From NCBI RefSeq assembly GCF_014648355.1, contig NZ_BMQY01000001.1:1108757-1172756 (forward strand): a stretch of 64,000 bases of DNA, given 5' to 3'. Position 1 is the first letter of the stretch; each line of letters begins with the position of its first letter. This document shows positions 29,625 to 37,422 of the stretch, piece by piece. Made by a program: the position numbers and the translations under genes. The notes under the pieces were generated by a model. That model searched no databases. It worked only from the letters and a program-made list of their open reading frames with translations, and was not told the DNA's origin. This stretch comes from Couchioplanes azureus. GTDB lineage: Bacteria; Actinomycetota; Actinomycetes; Mycobacteriales; Micromonosporaceae.

Positions 29625-30665
29625 GTGTCGACCTTATGACAGATATCGACGTCTCTGCGCGAGGCGAATCTGCGAAAGTTTTTCGCCGGCAGGACGAAGC
29701 GGGTTGGCCGATCCGGTGGTTTTTGGCGCCACCACTTGCGCCGAGGGGACATATTAGGGCGGCTTCCTTGGTAGCACTCTGCGTAGTTGTAGCAGGTCCC
29801 GCAGGGATCGAGAGACGACGAGACGGTAACGATGCGCGTCCGGCGCCTGGCCAGGTCATTTTGATCATGTTAACGACGGAGGCGGCGCGGAGGACTCGGG
29901 CGCGGAGGAGAGAAATCAGCACGGTGCGTGACCAAAGTTGGCGACCTGGGCGCTCGGGCCGCGCTTCCGCGCCGGAACCGCATCTTCGCTTAGTGCCAAT
30001 TTCGGCATGTGCGTTCCGCCGATCGTGGACGCCGCCTGGTAATCGGAACTACCACAAAGAGTGAGCACCGATCGGGTCACCCCAGACCTTTCAGGTGACC
30101 GAACAATTCAGACCGCCGGGCGACGCCGCGACCGGGCACCGCCGGCCGACAGCCGACAGCCGCCCGACCGAGCCGGAAGGACGGCCGGGACCGTGCGACC
30201 GGTGGGCGGTAGCCAGTGGAACGTGGCTGACGGCCACCGGACCGGACCCGGGACGACCGGCCCTGGCGGCGGCCCGTGCGGCCACGCCCTGACACCCGGC
30301 CCACGACCCCACGGCCGCGCCATGCCCCACCGGCCCCCGACCACAAGGCCGCACCCTGCCCAACCGGCCCGCAACCACAACGGCCGCACTTGCCCCACCG
30401 GCCCGCAACCACAACGGCCGCACTTGCCCCACCGGCCCGCGCGGCCGGACGGCCGCGCCCTGACGACCCGGCCGGCGGCCGCGTGACCGGGCCGGGACGG
30501 CAGACGCCGGGCGGTGTGCCACGGGACTTCGCTGTGCCCGTACTTGAAAAAAAGAGCCACCCCCGGAAAGCCCGCCTTTTGTCTCCTTCGGGGCGTGGCG
30601 CTGCACGGGAGACGATGCAGCCGCTACCGTCACTCGCTGAGAGCTGAAGTTCCGTGGGGGGATTC
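29625..30665. other. one-kilobase stretch without a supported gene
   Basis: No frame on either strand has convincing coding character. The first part (29625-30060) is less GC-biased and may hold promoters for the flanking genes; the second is Pro/Arg-type low-complexity GC-rich sequence with the 34-bp repeat at 30371-30438. Confidence 0.55.
30371..30438. repeat. exact tandem duplication, 34-bp unit
   Basis: The unit starting gcaaccacaacggccgcact occurs at 30371-30404 and again at 30405-30438 without a mismatch. Half-units (ccaccggcccgc) extend on both sides. Confidence 0.8.
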
Positions 30666-31187
30666 GTGTCGACTTTCGCTGCCGCCGTCGCTCGGGGCAA
30701 GAACGGCTGGACGGCGTCCGAGCTGGAGCTCGCCGGACTGGCCGACATCGATGAGGTGGTGGACCGGCTCCGCGACGCCGATCCGGATGCCGAGCTGTCG
30801 CTGCTGTTCGTCGAGGCGGACGATCAGTATCTGGTGATTCTGCGCCTGGACGAGGGTGAGGATCTGCGGGTCTTCGGTTCCGACTCGGCGTTCGCCGACG
30901 AGTCGCGGCTGGGTGCCCTGCTGCTGGCCGATGTGGAGACGCCGGCGCTGGAGATCGACGAGCTGGCCGCGCCGCGGGGCGGTGACGACGAGGAGGACGA
31001 TCGGCCCGCCGCCGATCCCGACGCCGATCCGATCGGCGACGTGGAGCTGCTGGCCGACCTCGGCATCAGCTCGCACCGGTTGCTGACGCTCTGCGGGCTC
31101 GAGGGCATGCTGCCGTCCGATGTGACCGCGGAGATCTGCCAGAAGCTCGGCTGCGGCGACGAGCTGGAAGAGCTGCGCGAGGCGTGA
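30666..31187 (+). CDS. tRNA adenosine deaminase-associated protein
   Basis: GTG 30666 with GGGGGG upstream gives 173 residues starting MSTFAAAVARGKNGWTASEL. Acidic throughout, it has a beta-helix core (AELSLLFVEADDQYLVILRL, EDLRVFGSDSAF) and a C-terminal domain (DLGISSHRLLTLCGLEGMLPS). This matches the actinobacterial family always found beside tadA. Its biochemical role is not established. Its stop overlaps the tadA start (GTGA), giving translational coupling. Confidence 0.88.
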   Translation: MSTFAAAVARGKNGWTASELELAGLADIDEVVDRLRDADPDAELSLLFVEADDQYLVILRLDEGEDLRVFGSDSAFADESRLGALLLADVETPALEIDELAAPRGGDDEEDDRPAADPDADPIGDVELLADLGISSHRLLTLCGLEGMLPSDVTAEICQKLGCGDELEELREA

Positions 31188-31633
31188 CACCCCGCCCGCG
31201 GCACGAGGCGTGGATGCGGCGGGCGCTCTCCGTCGCGTCCTCGTTTCCGGAGGACGTGCCCGTCGGTGCGGTCGTGTTCGACTCCTCCGGCACCGAGCTG
31301 GCCGCCGCCGGCAACGAGCGGGAGGCGACCGGCGACCCGACCGCGCACGCCGAGATCCTGGCGCTGCGCCGGGCGGCCTCGCGGACCGGCAGCTGGCGGC
31401 TGGAGGACTGCACGCTCGTCGTGACCCTGGAACCGTGCACGATGTGCGCCGGCGCCCTGGTGCTGGCCCGGATCGGCACGCTGGTCTTCGGCGCCTGGGA
31501 GCCGAAGACCGGCGCCGCCGGATCGCTGTGGGACGTGGTACGCGACCGGCGCCTCAACCACCGTCCCGAGGTCTACTCCGGGGTGCTGGAGGCCGAGTGC
31601 GCCGATCTCATGCGCGGCTTCTTCAGGCGGTGA
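31184..31633 (+). CDS. tadA: tRNA-specific adenosine deaminase
   Basis: It converts A34 to inosine in tRNA-Arg(ACG). The zinc site is H55-A-E57 in [10 protein letters not shown] plus C85 and C88 in [11 protein letters not shown]57 is the proton shuttle. 149 residues is normal. GTG 31184 overlaps the previous stop. The 3' end overlaps deoD by 11 bases in convergent orientation. Confidence 0.95.
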   Translation: MTPRPRHEAWMRRALSVASSFPEDVPVGAVVFDSSGTELAAAGNEREATGDPTAHAEILALRRAASRTGSWRLEDCTLVVTLEPCTMCAGALVLARIGTLVFGAWEPKTGAAGSLWDVVRDRRLNHRPEVYSGVLEAECADLMRGFFRR

Positions 31634-32330
31634 TGGTGTCCAGGCCGATGTGCACCATGTTCGAGAAGCCCTTCTCGCGCTGCTCCGAATCCATCTTCTC
31701 GCCGCGCTTGATGTGGTCGCTGACGGTCAGGATGGTCAGCGCGCGCGCCCGGAAGCGGGCCGCGGTCGTGTAGATGGCGGCCGACTCCATCTCCACACCC
31801 AGCACGCCGTAGTCGGCGAGCGTGTCGAACAGGTCCGGCCGGTCGGTGTAGAAGGCGTCCGCGGCGAAGACCGGGCCCACCCGCATGGCGATCTCCCGCC
31901 GGTCGGCCACGTCGACGGCCGTCCGCAGCAGCCCGAAGTCCGCGACCGGCGCGTAGTCGACGAGGCCGTCGAACCGCGCCCGGTTCATGTTCGAGTCGGT
32001 GGCCGAGCCGATGGCGGCGATCACGTCACCGAGGTTCAGGTCGTCCACCAGGGCCCCGCACGAGCCGATCCGGATCACGGACTTCACGCCGTACTCGTTG
32101 ATCAGCTCGTGGGTGTAGATCGAGGCGGACGGCATGCCCATGCCGGAGCCCTGCACCGAGACACGCACCCCCTGCCACGTGCCGGTGAAGCCCAGCATTC
32201 CCCGCACCTGGGTGTAACAGACCGGATCGGTCAAAAAGGTCTCGGCGATCCACTTCGCCCGCATCGGGTCTCCGGGGAGGAGGACCCGCTCGGCGATGTC
32301 GCCCGGCTGCGCGCCGATGTGCACACTCAT
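31623..32330 (-). CDS. deoD: purine-nucleoside phosphorylase (DeoD type)
   Basis: It cleaves purine (deoxy)nucleosides with phosphate for salvage. It has the DeoD start [21 protein letters not shown] (His4 and the GDP phosphate loop), RIGSCGAL near residue 90, [12 protein letters not shown] for ribose binding and SDHIKRGE with the catalytic Asp. 235 residues is the hexameric-class length. It is monocistronic. Confidence 0.95.
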   Translation of the reverse strand: MSVHIGAQPGDIAERVLLPGDPMRAKWIAETFLTDPVCYTQVRGMLGFTGTWQGVRVSVQGSGMGMPSASIYTHELINEYGVKSVIRIGSCGALVDDLNLGDVIAAIGSATDSNMNRARFDGLVDYAPVADFGLLRTAVDVADRREIAMRVGPVFAADAFYTDRPDLFDTLADYGVLGVEMESAAIYTTAARFRARALTILTVSDHIKRGEKMDSEQREKGFSNMVHIGLDTITA

Positions 32331-32439
32331 GTCTGAAGATCCTGCCAGGCCGCTCCGCGAGAGGTGGCGCTACCTGGCTCTTCACGGTTTCCGGGTACCC
32401 GGCGCCGGCAGCCGCCAGCCGTCTAGTAACCTACTTCGC

Positions 32440-32529
32440 GGTGGTGTGTCCGAGCGGCCTAAGGAGCACGCCTCGAAAGCGTGTGAGGGTGCAAGCCCTC
32501 CAAGGGTTCAAATCCCTTCACCACCGCCA
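32440..32529 (+). tRNA. tRNA-Ser(CGA), integration target of the element
   Basis: Acceptor GGTGGTG/CACCACC, anticodon stem CACGC/GCGTG with loop CTCGAAA (anticodon CGA), long variable arm, T-loop TTCAAAT, discriminator G and encoded CCA. The 3' half is repeated at 47511-47570 as attR. The tRNA stays intact because the element restores its 3' end. Confidence 0.97.
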
Positions 32530-32530
32530 C
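32471..32530 (+). other. attL of the integrated element
   Basis: Matches attR (47511-47570) over 60 bases: cctcgaaagcgtgtgagggt identical, then four differing bases, then 36 identical bases (32495-32530 with 47535-47570) covering the T-arm and acceptor end. Crossover in the 36-bp core is most likely. Confidence 0.93.
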
Positions 32531-32542
32531 TAGCAGGGCAGA

Positions 32543-32573
32543 CGCCCGGCGACTCTCAGTGAGCCGCCGGGCG
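32543..32573 (+). terminator. hairpin just inside attL
   Basis: cgcccggcg (32543-32551) pairs with cgccgggcg (32565-32573), then tttct. It ends the tRNA-Ser transcript in the integrated state; a similar hairpin beyond attR would do so after excision. Confidence 0.75.
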
Positions 32574-32583
32574 TTTCTGTGTG

Positions 32584-32606
32584 TGGTCTCAGTTTTGGTC
32601 TCAGTT
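32584..32606 (+). promoter_or_regulatory. putative integrase arm-type sites, attL side
   Basis: tggtctcagtt occurs twice, 12 bases apart. The same pair and spacing appear at 47396-47417 inside attR. Confidence 0.65.
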
Positions 32607-32643
32607 GGCAGAAACGAGCAGCCCCGCCGTCCCGCCGTCGGGC

Positions 32644-33870
32644 TCATCGTGGTTCTTCCGGGGCCGGGTGCCACAGCAATCCACCGACGCGCTTCGCCAC
32701 GTCGTGGCGTACCTGATCGGTGAGGTGCTGGTAACGCTTCGCCATCGCGGAGTTGGACCAGCCCATGATGCCCATCACGGCACGTTCCGCGACCTCCAGC
32801 ACCAAGAGAACCGTCGCGGCGGTGTGCCGGGCATCATGCAGGCGCCCGTCCCGCAGCTTGGCTGCCTTCAGCAGCCGCTTCCACTCGGTGTAGTCCGTGC
32901 GCGGATTCAGCGGTCCTCCCGTCGGCGTGGCGAATACCCATCCGCCATCGGTCCACAACTGCGCGGCTTTGACGCGGTCCGCATCCTGCGCGTGCTTGTG
33001 CTGGCGCAGAAGGGACACCAACTGATCGGGAAGGCCAACCCGACGACGACCGGCGCGTGACTTGGTCTCGGCGCACTCCTCTCGAAGCGGCTCACGATCG
33101 GGGCAGTGTCCGCCCATCTTCCGGCCGCACGGCGCCTTGCAACCATGTCGCCACCTCGGCCGCAATCGTGACCGGCGCACAATCAACGCACCGGCGTCCA
33201 GATCCACGTCGGCCCACTTCAAGCCAAGCGCCTCACCCTGCCGCAAGCCGAGTGCGAGCGCGATAGCCCACCGGGCGCCATTTCGGGGCGTTTCAGCCGC
33301 AGCGACGAGAAGGCGCTGAACCTCCTCGACGGAGTACGGTTCCACCTCCTCTTCATCGAGTCGCGGCGGCTTGGCGAGGCTCGCAACGTTCTTGGCGAGA
33401 TGCCCGCGCCGCATCGCTTCGTTCAGGGCGGTGCGCAAGGTACGGAGCGCCTGGTGTGCGGTAGCGGCTTTGCTGCCACTCTGCTGCATCCGGCGGGTTA
33501 GTTTCTCGACATGCTCGGGCGTCAACTTTTCCAGCCGGTGAGCACCGATACCCGGGATAAGATGCACATTCACCGCCACGCGATAGCCAGACGCCGTGTT
33601 CTCACGGACGTTCGGCGTTGCGATGTTCTCTAGCCAGTGCGTGAGCCACTTAGCCACGGTCCAACTCTCACCCGCCTTGCGCAGGGTGCCGCTGTCCCGT
33701 TCGCGTTCGATCGCACGGACCTTGGACTTGACGGTCTTCTCGTCTTTACCCGTCACGTGGCGACGGTCCGGCTTGCCATCATCTCGGGTGCCGACGGTCA
33801 CGCGACCGTGCCAACGACCGTCGGCACCCTCGTAGATGGACGATTCGCCGTTCGCTCGGCGCTTCGCCAT
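32644..33870 (-). CDS. int: tyrosine site-specific integrase
   Basis: It catalyses integration into and excision from tRNA-Ser. 408 residues: an AP2-like arm-binding N-terminus (SIYEGADGRWHGRVTVG), a core-binding SAM-like domain (about 70-170) and the catalytic domain with R210 (LGLRQGE), H345-x-x-R348 (HDARH) and nucleophile Y380 (RYQHLT). A Cys/His cluster (C244, C248, H255, C256, C266) forms an insertion that could bind zinc; this is seen in some actinobacterial integrases. It lies next to attL, as expected, and 15 bases after xis. Confidence 0.95.
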   Translation of the reverse strand: MAKRRANGESSIYEGADGRWHGRVTVGTRDDGKPDRRHVTGKDEKTVKSKVRAIERERDSGTLRKAGESWTVAKWLTHWLENIATPNVRENTASGYRVAVNVHLIPGIGAHRLEKLTPEHVEKLTRRMQQSGSKAATAHQALRTLRTALNEAMRRGHLAKNVASLAKPPRLDEEEVEPYSVEEVQRLLVAAAETPRNGARWAIALALGLRQGEALGLKWADVDLDAGALIVRRSRLRPRWRHGCKAPCGRKMGGHCPDREPLREECAETKSRAGRRRVGLPDQLVSLLRQHKHAQDADRVKAAQLWTDGGWVFATPTGGPLNPRTDYTEWKRLLKAAKLRDGRLHDARHTAATVLLVLEVAERAVMGIMGWSNSAMAKRYQHLTDQVRHDVAKRVGGLLWHPAPEEPR

Positions 33871-33885
33871 TGTCGATTCTCCTTT

Positions 33886-34095
33886 TTAGGCTGCGGCCGG
33901 TAGTTGGGTATTCTGTTGGCGCAAACGGTTGACGTACTCGATGAGGCATTGATCGGGAATGCGGCGGAGTCGGCCGATGGTGACGGACTCGATTTCGCCG
34001 CTGGCGACGAGCGCGCACATGAGGGTTCGGCCGATGCCGAGCCTCTGCGCGGCTTGTTCGACGGTGAGGACGAGTGGTGTGGCGTCGGCGGCCAT
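33886..34095 (-). CDS. xis: excisionase / MerR-like HTH protein
   Basis: 69 residues with the excisionase-type winged helix: LTVEQAAQRLGIGRTLMCAL and SGEIESVTIGRLRRIP. It should bind near the att sites and turn Int towards excision. It precedes int in the same operon. Confidence 0.88.
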   Translation of the reverse strand: MAADATPLVLTVEQAAQRLGIGRTLMCALVASGEIESVTIGRLRRIPDQCLIEYVNRLRQQNTQLPAAA

Positions 34096-34355
34096 GGCGG
34101 TTCTCCCATGCTTCGACGTGGCGGGCCTTGTAGAGGGCGCCCACGTCGCCGCCGAGGCCCCGTCACGTGTCCAGGGCCTCGGGACGTGGGTGCGAAGGGG
34201 CGGTGCGCAGAGGGCGGCAGAGCGGCCCGTTGAGAGCGCCGTAGAGGCAAGATCGAGGGCGGGTGCGGGTAAGGCGATGCGCCGATCTGTCTACGTGGCT
34301 CTCAGCGGGCCGTTCTGAACGGTGCCTCGGGGCCGGCTGGATGTGGGCGGGGTTG

Positions 34356-34558
34356 CCGTCCCATCCGTCCCAGCCGTCGCAGTGCAGGTCAGCGCGGGAC
34401 GGCAAAATCTGCTGGGACGGCTTATGCCGTCCCACGTCCCGCGTCGGCCGGAGGCGAGGGCATCTCGTCAAGGGTGGGCTGGGACGGATGGATCCGTACC
34501 ACGTCGGGTATCCGTCCCGGGCTGACCTGCGGCGGGACGCTTGGGACGGCAGGGACGG
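34356..34558. repeat. GGGACGG repeat cluster (candidate origin)
   Basis: GGGACGG or its complement CCGTCCC occurs nine times in about 200 bases (34356, 34365, 34396, 34414, 34427, 34481, 34512, 34543, 34552), with near copies at 34434 and 34534. The cluster spans the 3' end of the DUF3631 gene and the following gap. It resembles iterons near the replication genes. The rest of the gap 34096-34421 holds nothing supported. Confidence 0.6.
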
Positions 34559-35642
34559 CAACCCCCTCCGAGTCGGGGCAGTAGCGCTGCCACGCGTCGG
34601 CGAAGTCGGCGCGGCGGTAGCCCTTGGCCTGTCCGGTGCTGAAGCGCAGGTTGACCGAGGTGATGTCGTACTCGCGCAGCAGCGCGCCGAGGATGCGGGC
34701 GGTCAGCCCGGTTCCGCCGTACTCGGCCCATGGTGCTTCGGGGTCGGCTTTGAGCCGGTCGATGAGCACGGAGGTGGGGATGGCGTCGTGCGGGCCGAAC
34801 GCGGTCCGGCAGTCGGTGAGTAGCCGGATCCGGTCGGAGGTGACGGTGTTCCCGTCACGTTCGGCGGTGAGCGCTTCGGCGGCGCGGCGGCCCCGGTCGG
34901 GCCAGTCGCCTCCGGCGAGGTCAGCGACGGCGATCAGCGGTTCCCAGGTGTCGGCGGCCCGGTCCTCCAGCGGCATATCAGGCTCAGCGCGTTCCAGGAT
35001 GGCGAGGTGGGCGCGTAGCCAGGTGCTGAGGTCGTTGCCGACCTGGCGCAGTTCCGGGCCGTCGCGGCGGTGCCGGTACGGGGCCACGGTTTCGCCGGGT
35101 GCGCGGCGGCGCATCCGCACGACCACGGCCCGGTCCTCGATGGTGTCGGGCATCTGCCCGATCCCGGCGAGCGCGGCCATCGCGAACGTGGCGATCTTCT
35201 CCACCCTTTTGGTGTTGCTGTCGTAGCGGATGGTGGGCCGGTTGCGTTGGTGTCCGGCGTTGAGCAGCCCGCGCAGCTCCTCGTTCGATTCGGCCTGTTT
35301 GCCGCCGAAGATGGTGTCCGCCTCGTCGACCAGCAGGGTGGGTGGTTCGTCGCTGCCGATTGAGCGGTACACGGCGGCGGTGGACGCGTTGACGGTGATC
35401 AGCGGGTTGCAGCAGGTGCCCTCGACGATGTCGAGAAGCCGCGACTTGCCGCACCGCTTCTCCGGTGCCCGGATCACGAGGCGGGGTGCGTGCGCCCACG
35501 CGGTGACGGCGTGGGTGGCGGCGACCCACAAGGCCACGGCGTCGATGGCCTCCGCCGATGGCAGCACCACGTACTTGGTCAGGGTGGCGTGGAGCCGGTC
35601 GAGGATGGCGGTTCCCTCGATGATCCGGTGTGGTTGTGTCAT
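34422..35642 (-). CDS. DUF3631-domain replication ATPase
   Basis: 406 residues. A P-loop-type start RAPEKRCGKSRLLD (Walker A about 60-68) and Walker B LLVDEADTIFG (about 103-113) are followed by MRRRAPGE and the DUF3631 core (WEPLIAVADLAGGDWPDRGR). Such proteins accompany Prim-Pol in actinomycete elements and phages and probably open or unwind the origin; this is inference. The C-terminus is Pro-rich and covers part of the GGGACGG repeat cluster. Its ATG overlaps the Prim-Pol stop (ATGA), so the two are coupled. Confidence 0.85.
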   Translation of the reverse strand: MTQPHRIIEGTAILDRLHATLTKYVVLPSAEAIDAVALWVAATHAVTAWAHAPRLVIRAPEKRCGKSRLLDIVEGTCCNPLITVNASTAAVYRSIGSDEPPTLLVDEADTIFGGKQAESNEELRGLLNAGHQRNRPTIRYDSNTKRVEKIATFAMAALAGIGQMPDTIEDRAVVVRMRRRAPGETVAPYRHRRDGPELRQVGNDLSTWLRAHLAILERAEPDMPLEDRAADTWEPLIAVADLAGGDWPDRGRRAAEALTAERDGNTVTSDRIRLLTDCRTAFGPHDAIPTSVLIDRLKADPEAPWAEYGGTGLTARILGALLREYDITSVNLRFSTGQAKGYRRADFADAWQRYCPDSEGVAVPAVPSVPPQVSPGRIPDVVRIHPSQPTLDEMPSPPADAGRGTA

Positions 35643-36694
35643 GCGGCGATCCCTTCTATGGCAACGGATTCCGCGCGGAACCCGCCGACGATGGCGGCAT
35701 GGATGTCGCGGTGGGTCTGCTGCGCGCGCACACCCGCGTCGTAGAGCGCTTGGTAGGCGTCAGCCGGGGTGAGGGCTCCGGCGGCGACCATCCGCGCCAC
35801 GCCCCGCGCCGCGCCGTACAGGGTGTTGCGGCGGGTGCCTTCGGCAGCGCGGGCTACCGCGTCCAGGTGCGCGGCGAGTAGGGCGGCCGGGGATGAGATG
35901 CCCTTCCCCCGGCCGATGGGGGTGACGGTGGCGGCCGGGGCAGCGGGCGGCTCGGGTGGCCGGCAGAGCGCGAGCAGCGGCGCGGGCATCTCAGCCATGG
36001 GCCGGTCCGCCACCCGCCGGTACGGCTGCCCGGTGCGCGGGTGCGCCGAGGGCGGGACGACCACGTACCCGCCGTCGGCCTTGATGTCGATGCCGTCATG
36101 CCCGCGCAGCTTCGCGGCCAGGGGAACACCGGGATGGCGGTAGTAGAGGTGCCAGCCGCCGGAGCCGGTGCGCACACACCGCGTCGGCGGCATCAGCTCG
36201 GGCAGCACGGCTCCGCCGTTACGCGGGTCGATGTCGAGCACGCACAGGTCGCAGAGGCGGCCGGTGCGAATCGCCAGCATCCCGCCGGGGACAGCGGTCA
36301 CGAGGGCGGCGATCCGGTCGGGGTCGCGAGTCGCGGCGTAGAAGGCGTGACAGGTCAGGCACGCGCAAGCCTCCGGGTCGTGGCTGGGATCCTCGGCGGC
36401 TTTCGGGCAGGCGGGGCAGTTGGCGACGGGCCGCTTGCCGCCGGCCAGCAGGAACACGGGGAAGCCCTCGGCGGCCAGCGCGAGCGCGGCGGTCAGCGTC
36501 GGGCCAGACTTCGGCATGGTCGGCTCCCTGGTGGTGACGGGGACAGAGGGTGGTTCAGGTCGCCCCGCCAGCGCGGCCGGGGTGTGCGCGGGACAGCGCG
36601 GCCCGATCAGGTAGCGGCGCACCCGGTCGGCGGCGAGGCAGAGGCGGGCCTCGGCGCCGATCCAGTGCCCGCACGCGGCGGCGGGGCGGGTCAT
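35639..36694 (-). CDS. bifunctional DNA primase/polymerase (Prim-Pol)
   Basis: The replication initiator class called Prim-Pol in AICEs. The catalytic acidic pair is VLDIDPRNGG (about residue 150), followed by RTGSGGWHLYYRHPG and GIDIKADGGYVVVPPS. A Cys-rich insert (CPACPKAAED...CACLTCHAFY) may bind zinc. Two starts are possible: ATG 36694, which adds a 59-residue Cys/His segment (CGHWIGAEARLCLAADRVRR), or ATG 36517 (MPKSGPTL), which has GGGAG ideally spaced. The N-terminal segment is found as a separate short gene in related elements, so both products may be made. Confidence 0.85.
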   Translation of the reverse strand: MTRPAAACGHWIGAEARLCLAADRVRRYLIGPRCPAHTPAALAGRPEPPSVPVTTREPTMPKSGPTLTAALALAAEGFPVFLLAGGKRPVANCPACPKAAEDPSHDPEACACLTCHAFYAATRDPDRIAALVTAVPGGMLAIRTGRLCDLCVLDIDPRNGGAVLPELMPPTRCVRTGSGGWHLYYRHPGVPLAAKLRGHDGIDIKADGGYVVVPPSAHPRTGQPYRRVADRPMAEMPAPLLALCRPPEPPAAPAATVTPIGRGKGISSPAALLAAHLDAVARAAEGTRRNTLYGAARGVARMVAAGALTPADAYQALYDAGVRAQQTHRDIHAAIVGGFRAESVAIEGIAA

Positions 36695-37032
36695 CGGGGT
36701 TTGCGGCTCGTGAGGGTGGCCCGGTCCGGACGGCCGTCTCGCAGGCCGGGTCGGATCGCAATGGCCGCGAGGACCTCGCGTAGTAGGCGCAGTGTGGTGG
36801 CGAGCTGCCAGCGGGCGCCGGTTTCGGTGTGGTGCAACGGGATCCGGGCGCGGATCTCGGCGTACTCGACGTCTCCGGCGCGGACGCGGGTGAGGATGGC
36901 GCGGCCGCCGATGCCGTCGGCGATGAGGTCGGCGGAGCGGTGTTCGTTGATCCCGCAGCGGTGGTCGCGGGTGCACCAGTCGGTGTGCGGAGTCGGGGCG
37001 CGCCGATGGCGCGCCATCATGCGGGGGCTCAT
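36691..37032 (-). CDS. AICE-associated small hypothetical protein
   Basis: 113 residues from ATG 37032: CTRDHRCGINEHRSADLIAD, then strands with YAEIRARIPLHHTETGARWQ and a helix LATTLRLLREVLAAIAI. The pattern is common in AICEs beside Prim-Pol but has no known role. It overlaps both neighbours by four bases (ATGA), in one coupled operon with the Prim-Pol and the next gene. Confidence 0.75.
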   Translation of the reverse strand: MSPRMMARHRRAPTPHTDWCTRDHRCGINEHRSADLIADGIGGRAILTRVRAGDVEYAEIRARIPLHHTETGARWQLATTLRLLREVLAAIAIRPGLRDGRPDRATLTSRKPR

Positions 37033-37280
37033 CGGTTGCCCTCGCGGCGCCGTCGTGCAAGGTGGTTGTAGATCCAGCGCCCGGCGCGTAGGCGGCGGCC
37101 GGTGCCGTCGCAGCGGCGGCAGAGCCGGAACGCGCGCCCGGACGGGGAGCGCTTCTTGCCGAGCCCGTGGCATTTGCGGCAGGCCTTGAACGGCCAGATC
37201 CAGCACCCTAGCGCGTAACAGACGGTGACGGTCAGGGCGGCGATGGTGAGGGTGATAGCGGGGGTGAGGTGGGGGTCCAT
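37029..37280 (-). CDS. small zinc-ribbon membrane protein
   Basis: 83 residues. One membrane helix (ITLTIAALTVTVCYALGCWIW) is followed by a four-Cys ribbon, CRKCHGLGKKR...CRRCDGTGRR, like the DnaJ CxxCxGxG motif, and a very basic tail. It may bind DNA or protein at the membrane during transfer. It is the first gene of the replication operon, downstream of the hairpin at 37367-37416. Confidence 0.75.
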   Translation of the reverse strand: MDPHLTPAITLTIAALTVTVCYALGCWIWPFKACRKCHGLGKKRSPSGRAFRLCRRCDGTGRRLRAGRWIYNHLARRRREGNR

Positions 37281-37331
37281 GTCAGCCTCCGGAGCCGGAT
37301 TTTGGGTGTGCGGGGCTGTGAGCTGCTATCC

Positions 37332-37416
37332 GCTAGCGGCCAGCTCAGGATCTTGATCGGGTGCTAGCAGGGCTGCTAGCGCTAGCAGGTGGAGCCGCTA
37401 GCGCTAGCAGCCCTGC
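37332..37416. repeat. GCTAGC cluster with 20-bp perfect inverted repeat
   Basis: GCTAGC occurs six times (37332, 37363, 37375, 37381, 37397, 37403). Bases 37367-37386 pair perfectly with 37397-37416 around a 10-base loop. It lies just after the stop of the FtsK-type gene, the place where Tra proteins of other elements bind clt repeats. It may also act as terminator. Confidence 0.7.
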
Positions 37417-37422
37417 GACGGC

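Noticed and set aside
30065-30480. Plus- and minus-strand frames in the GC-rich gap before the tadA operon
   Set aside because: All are Pro/Arg/Gly low-complexity, several overlap each other and none has a ribosome site or motif.
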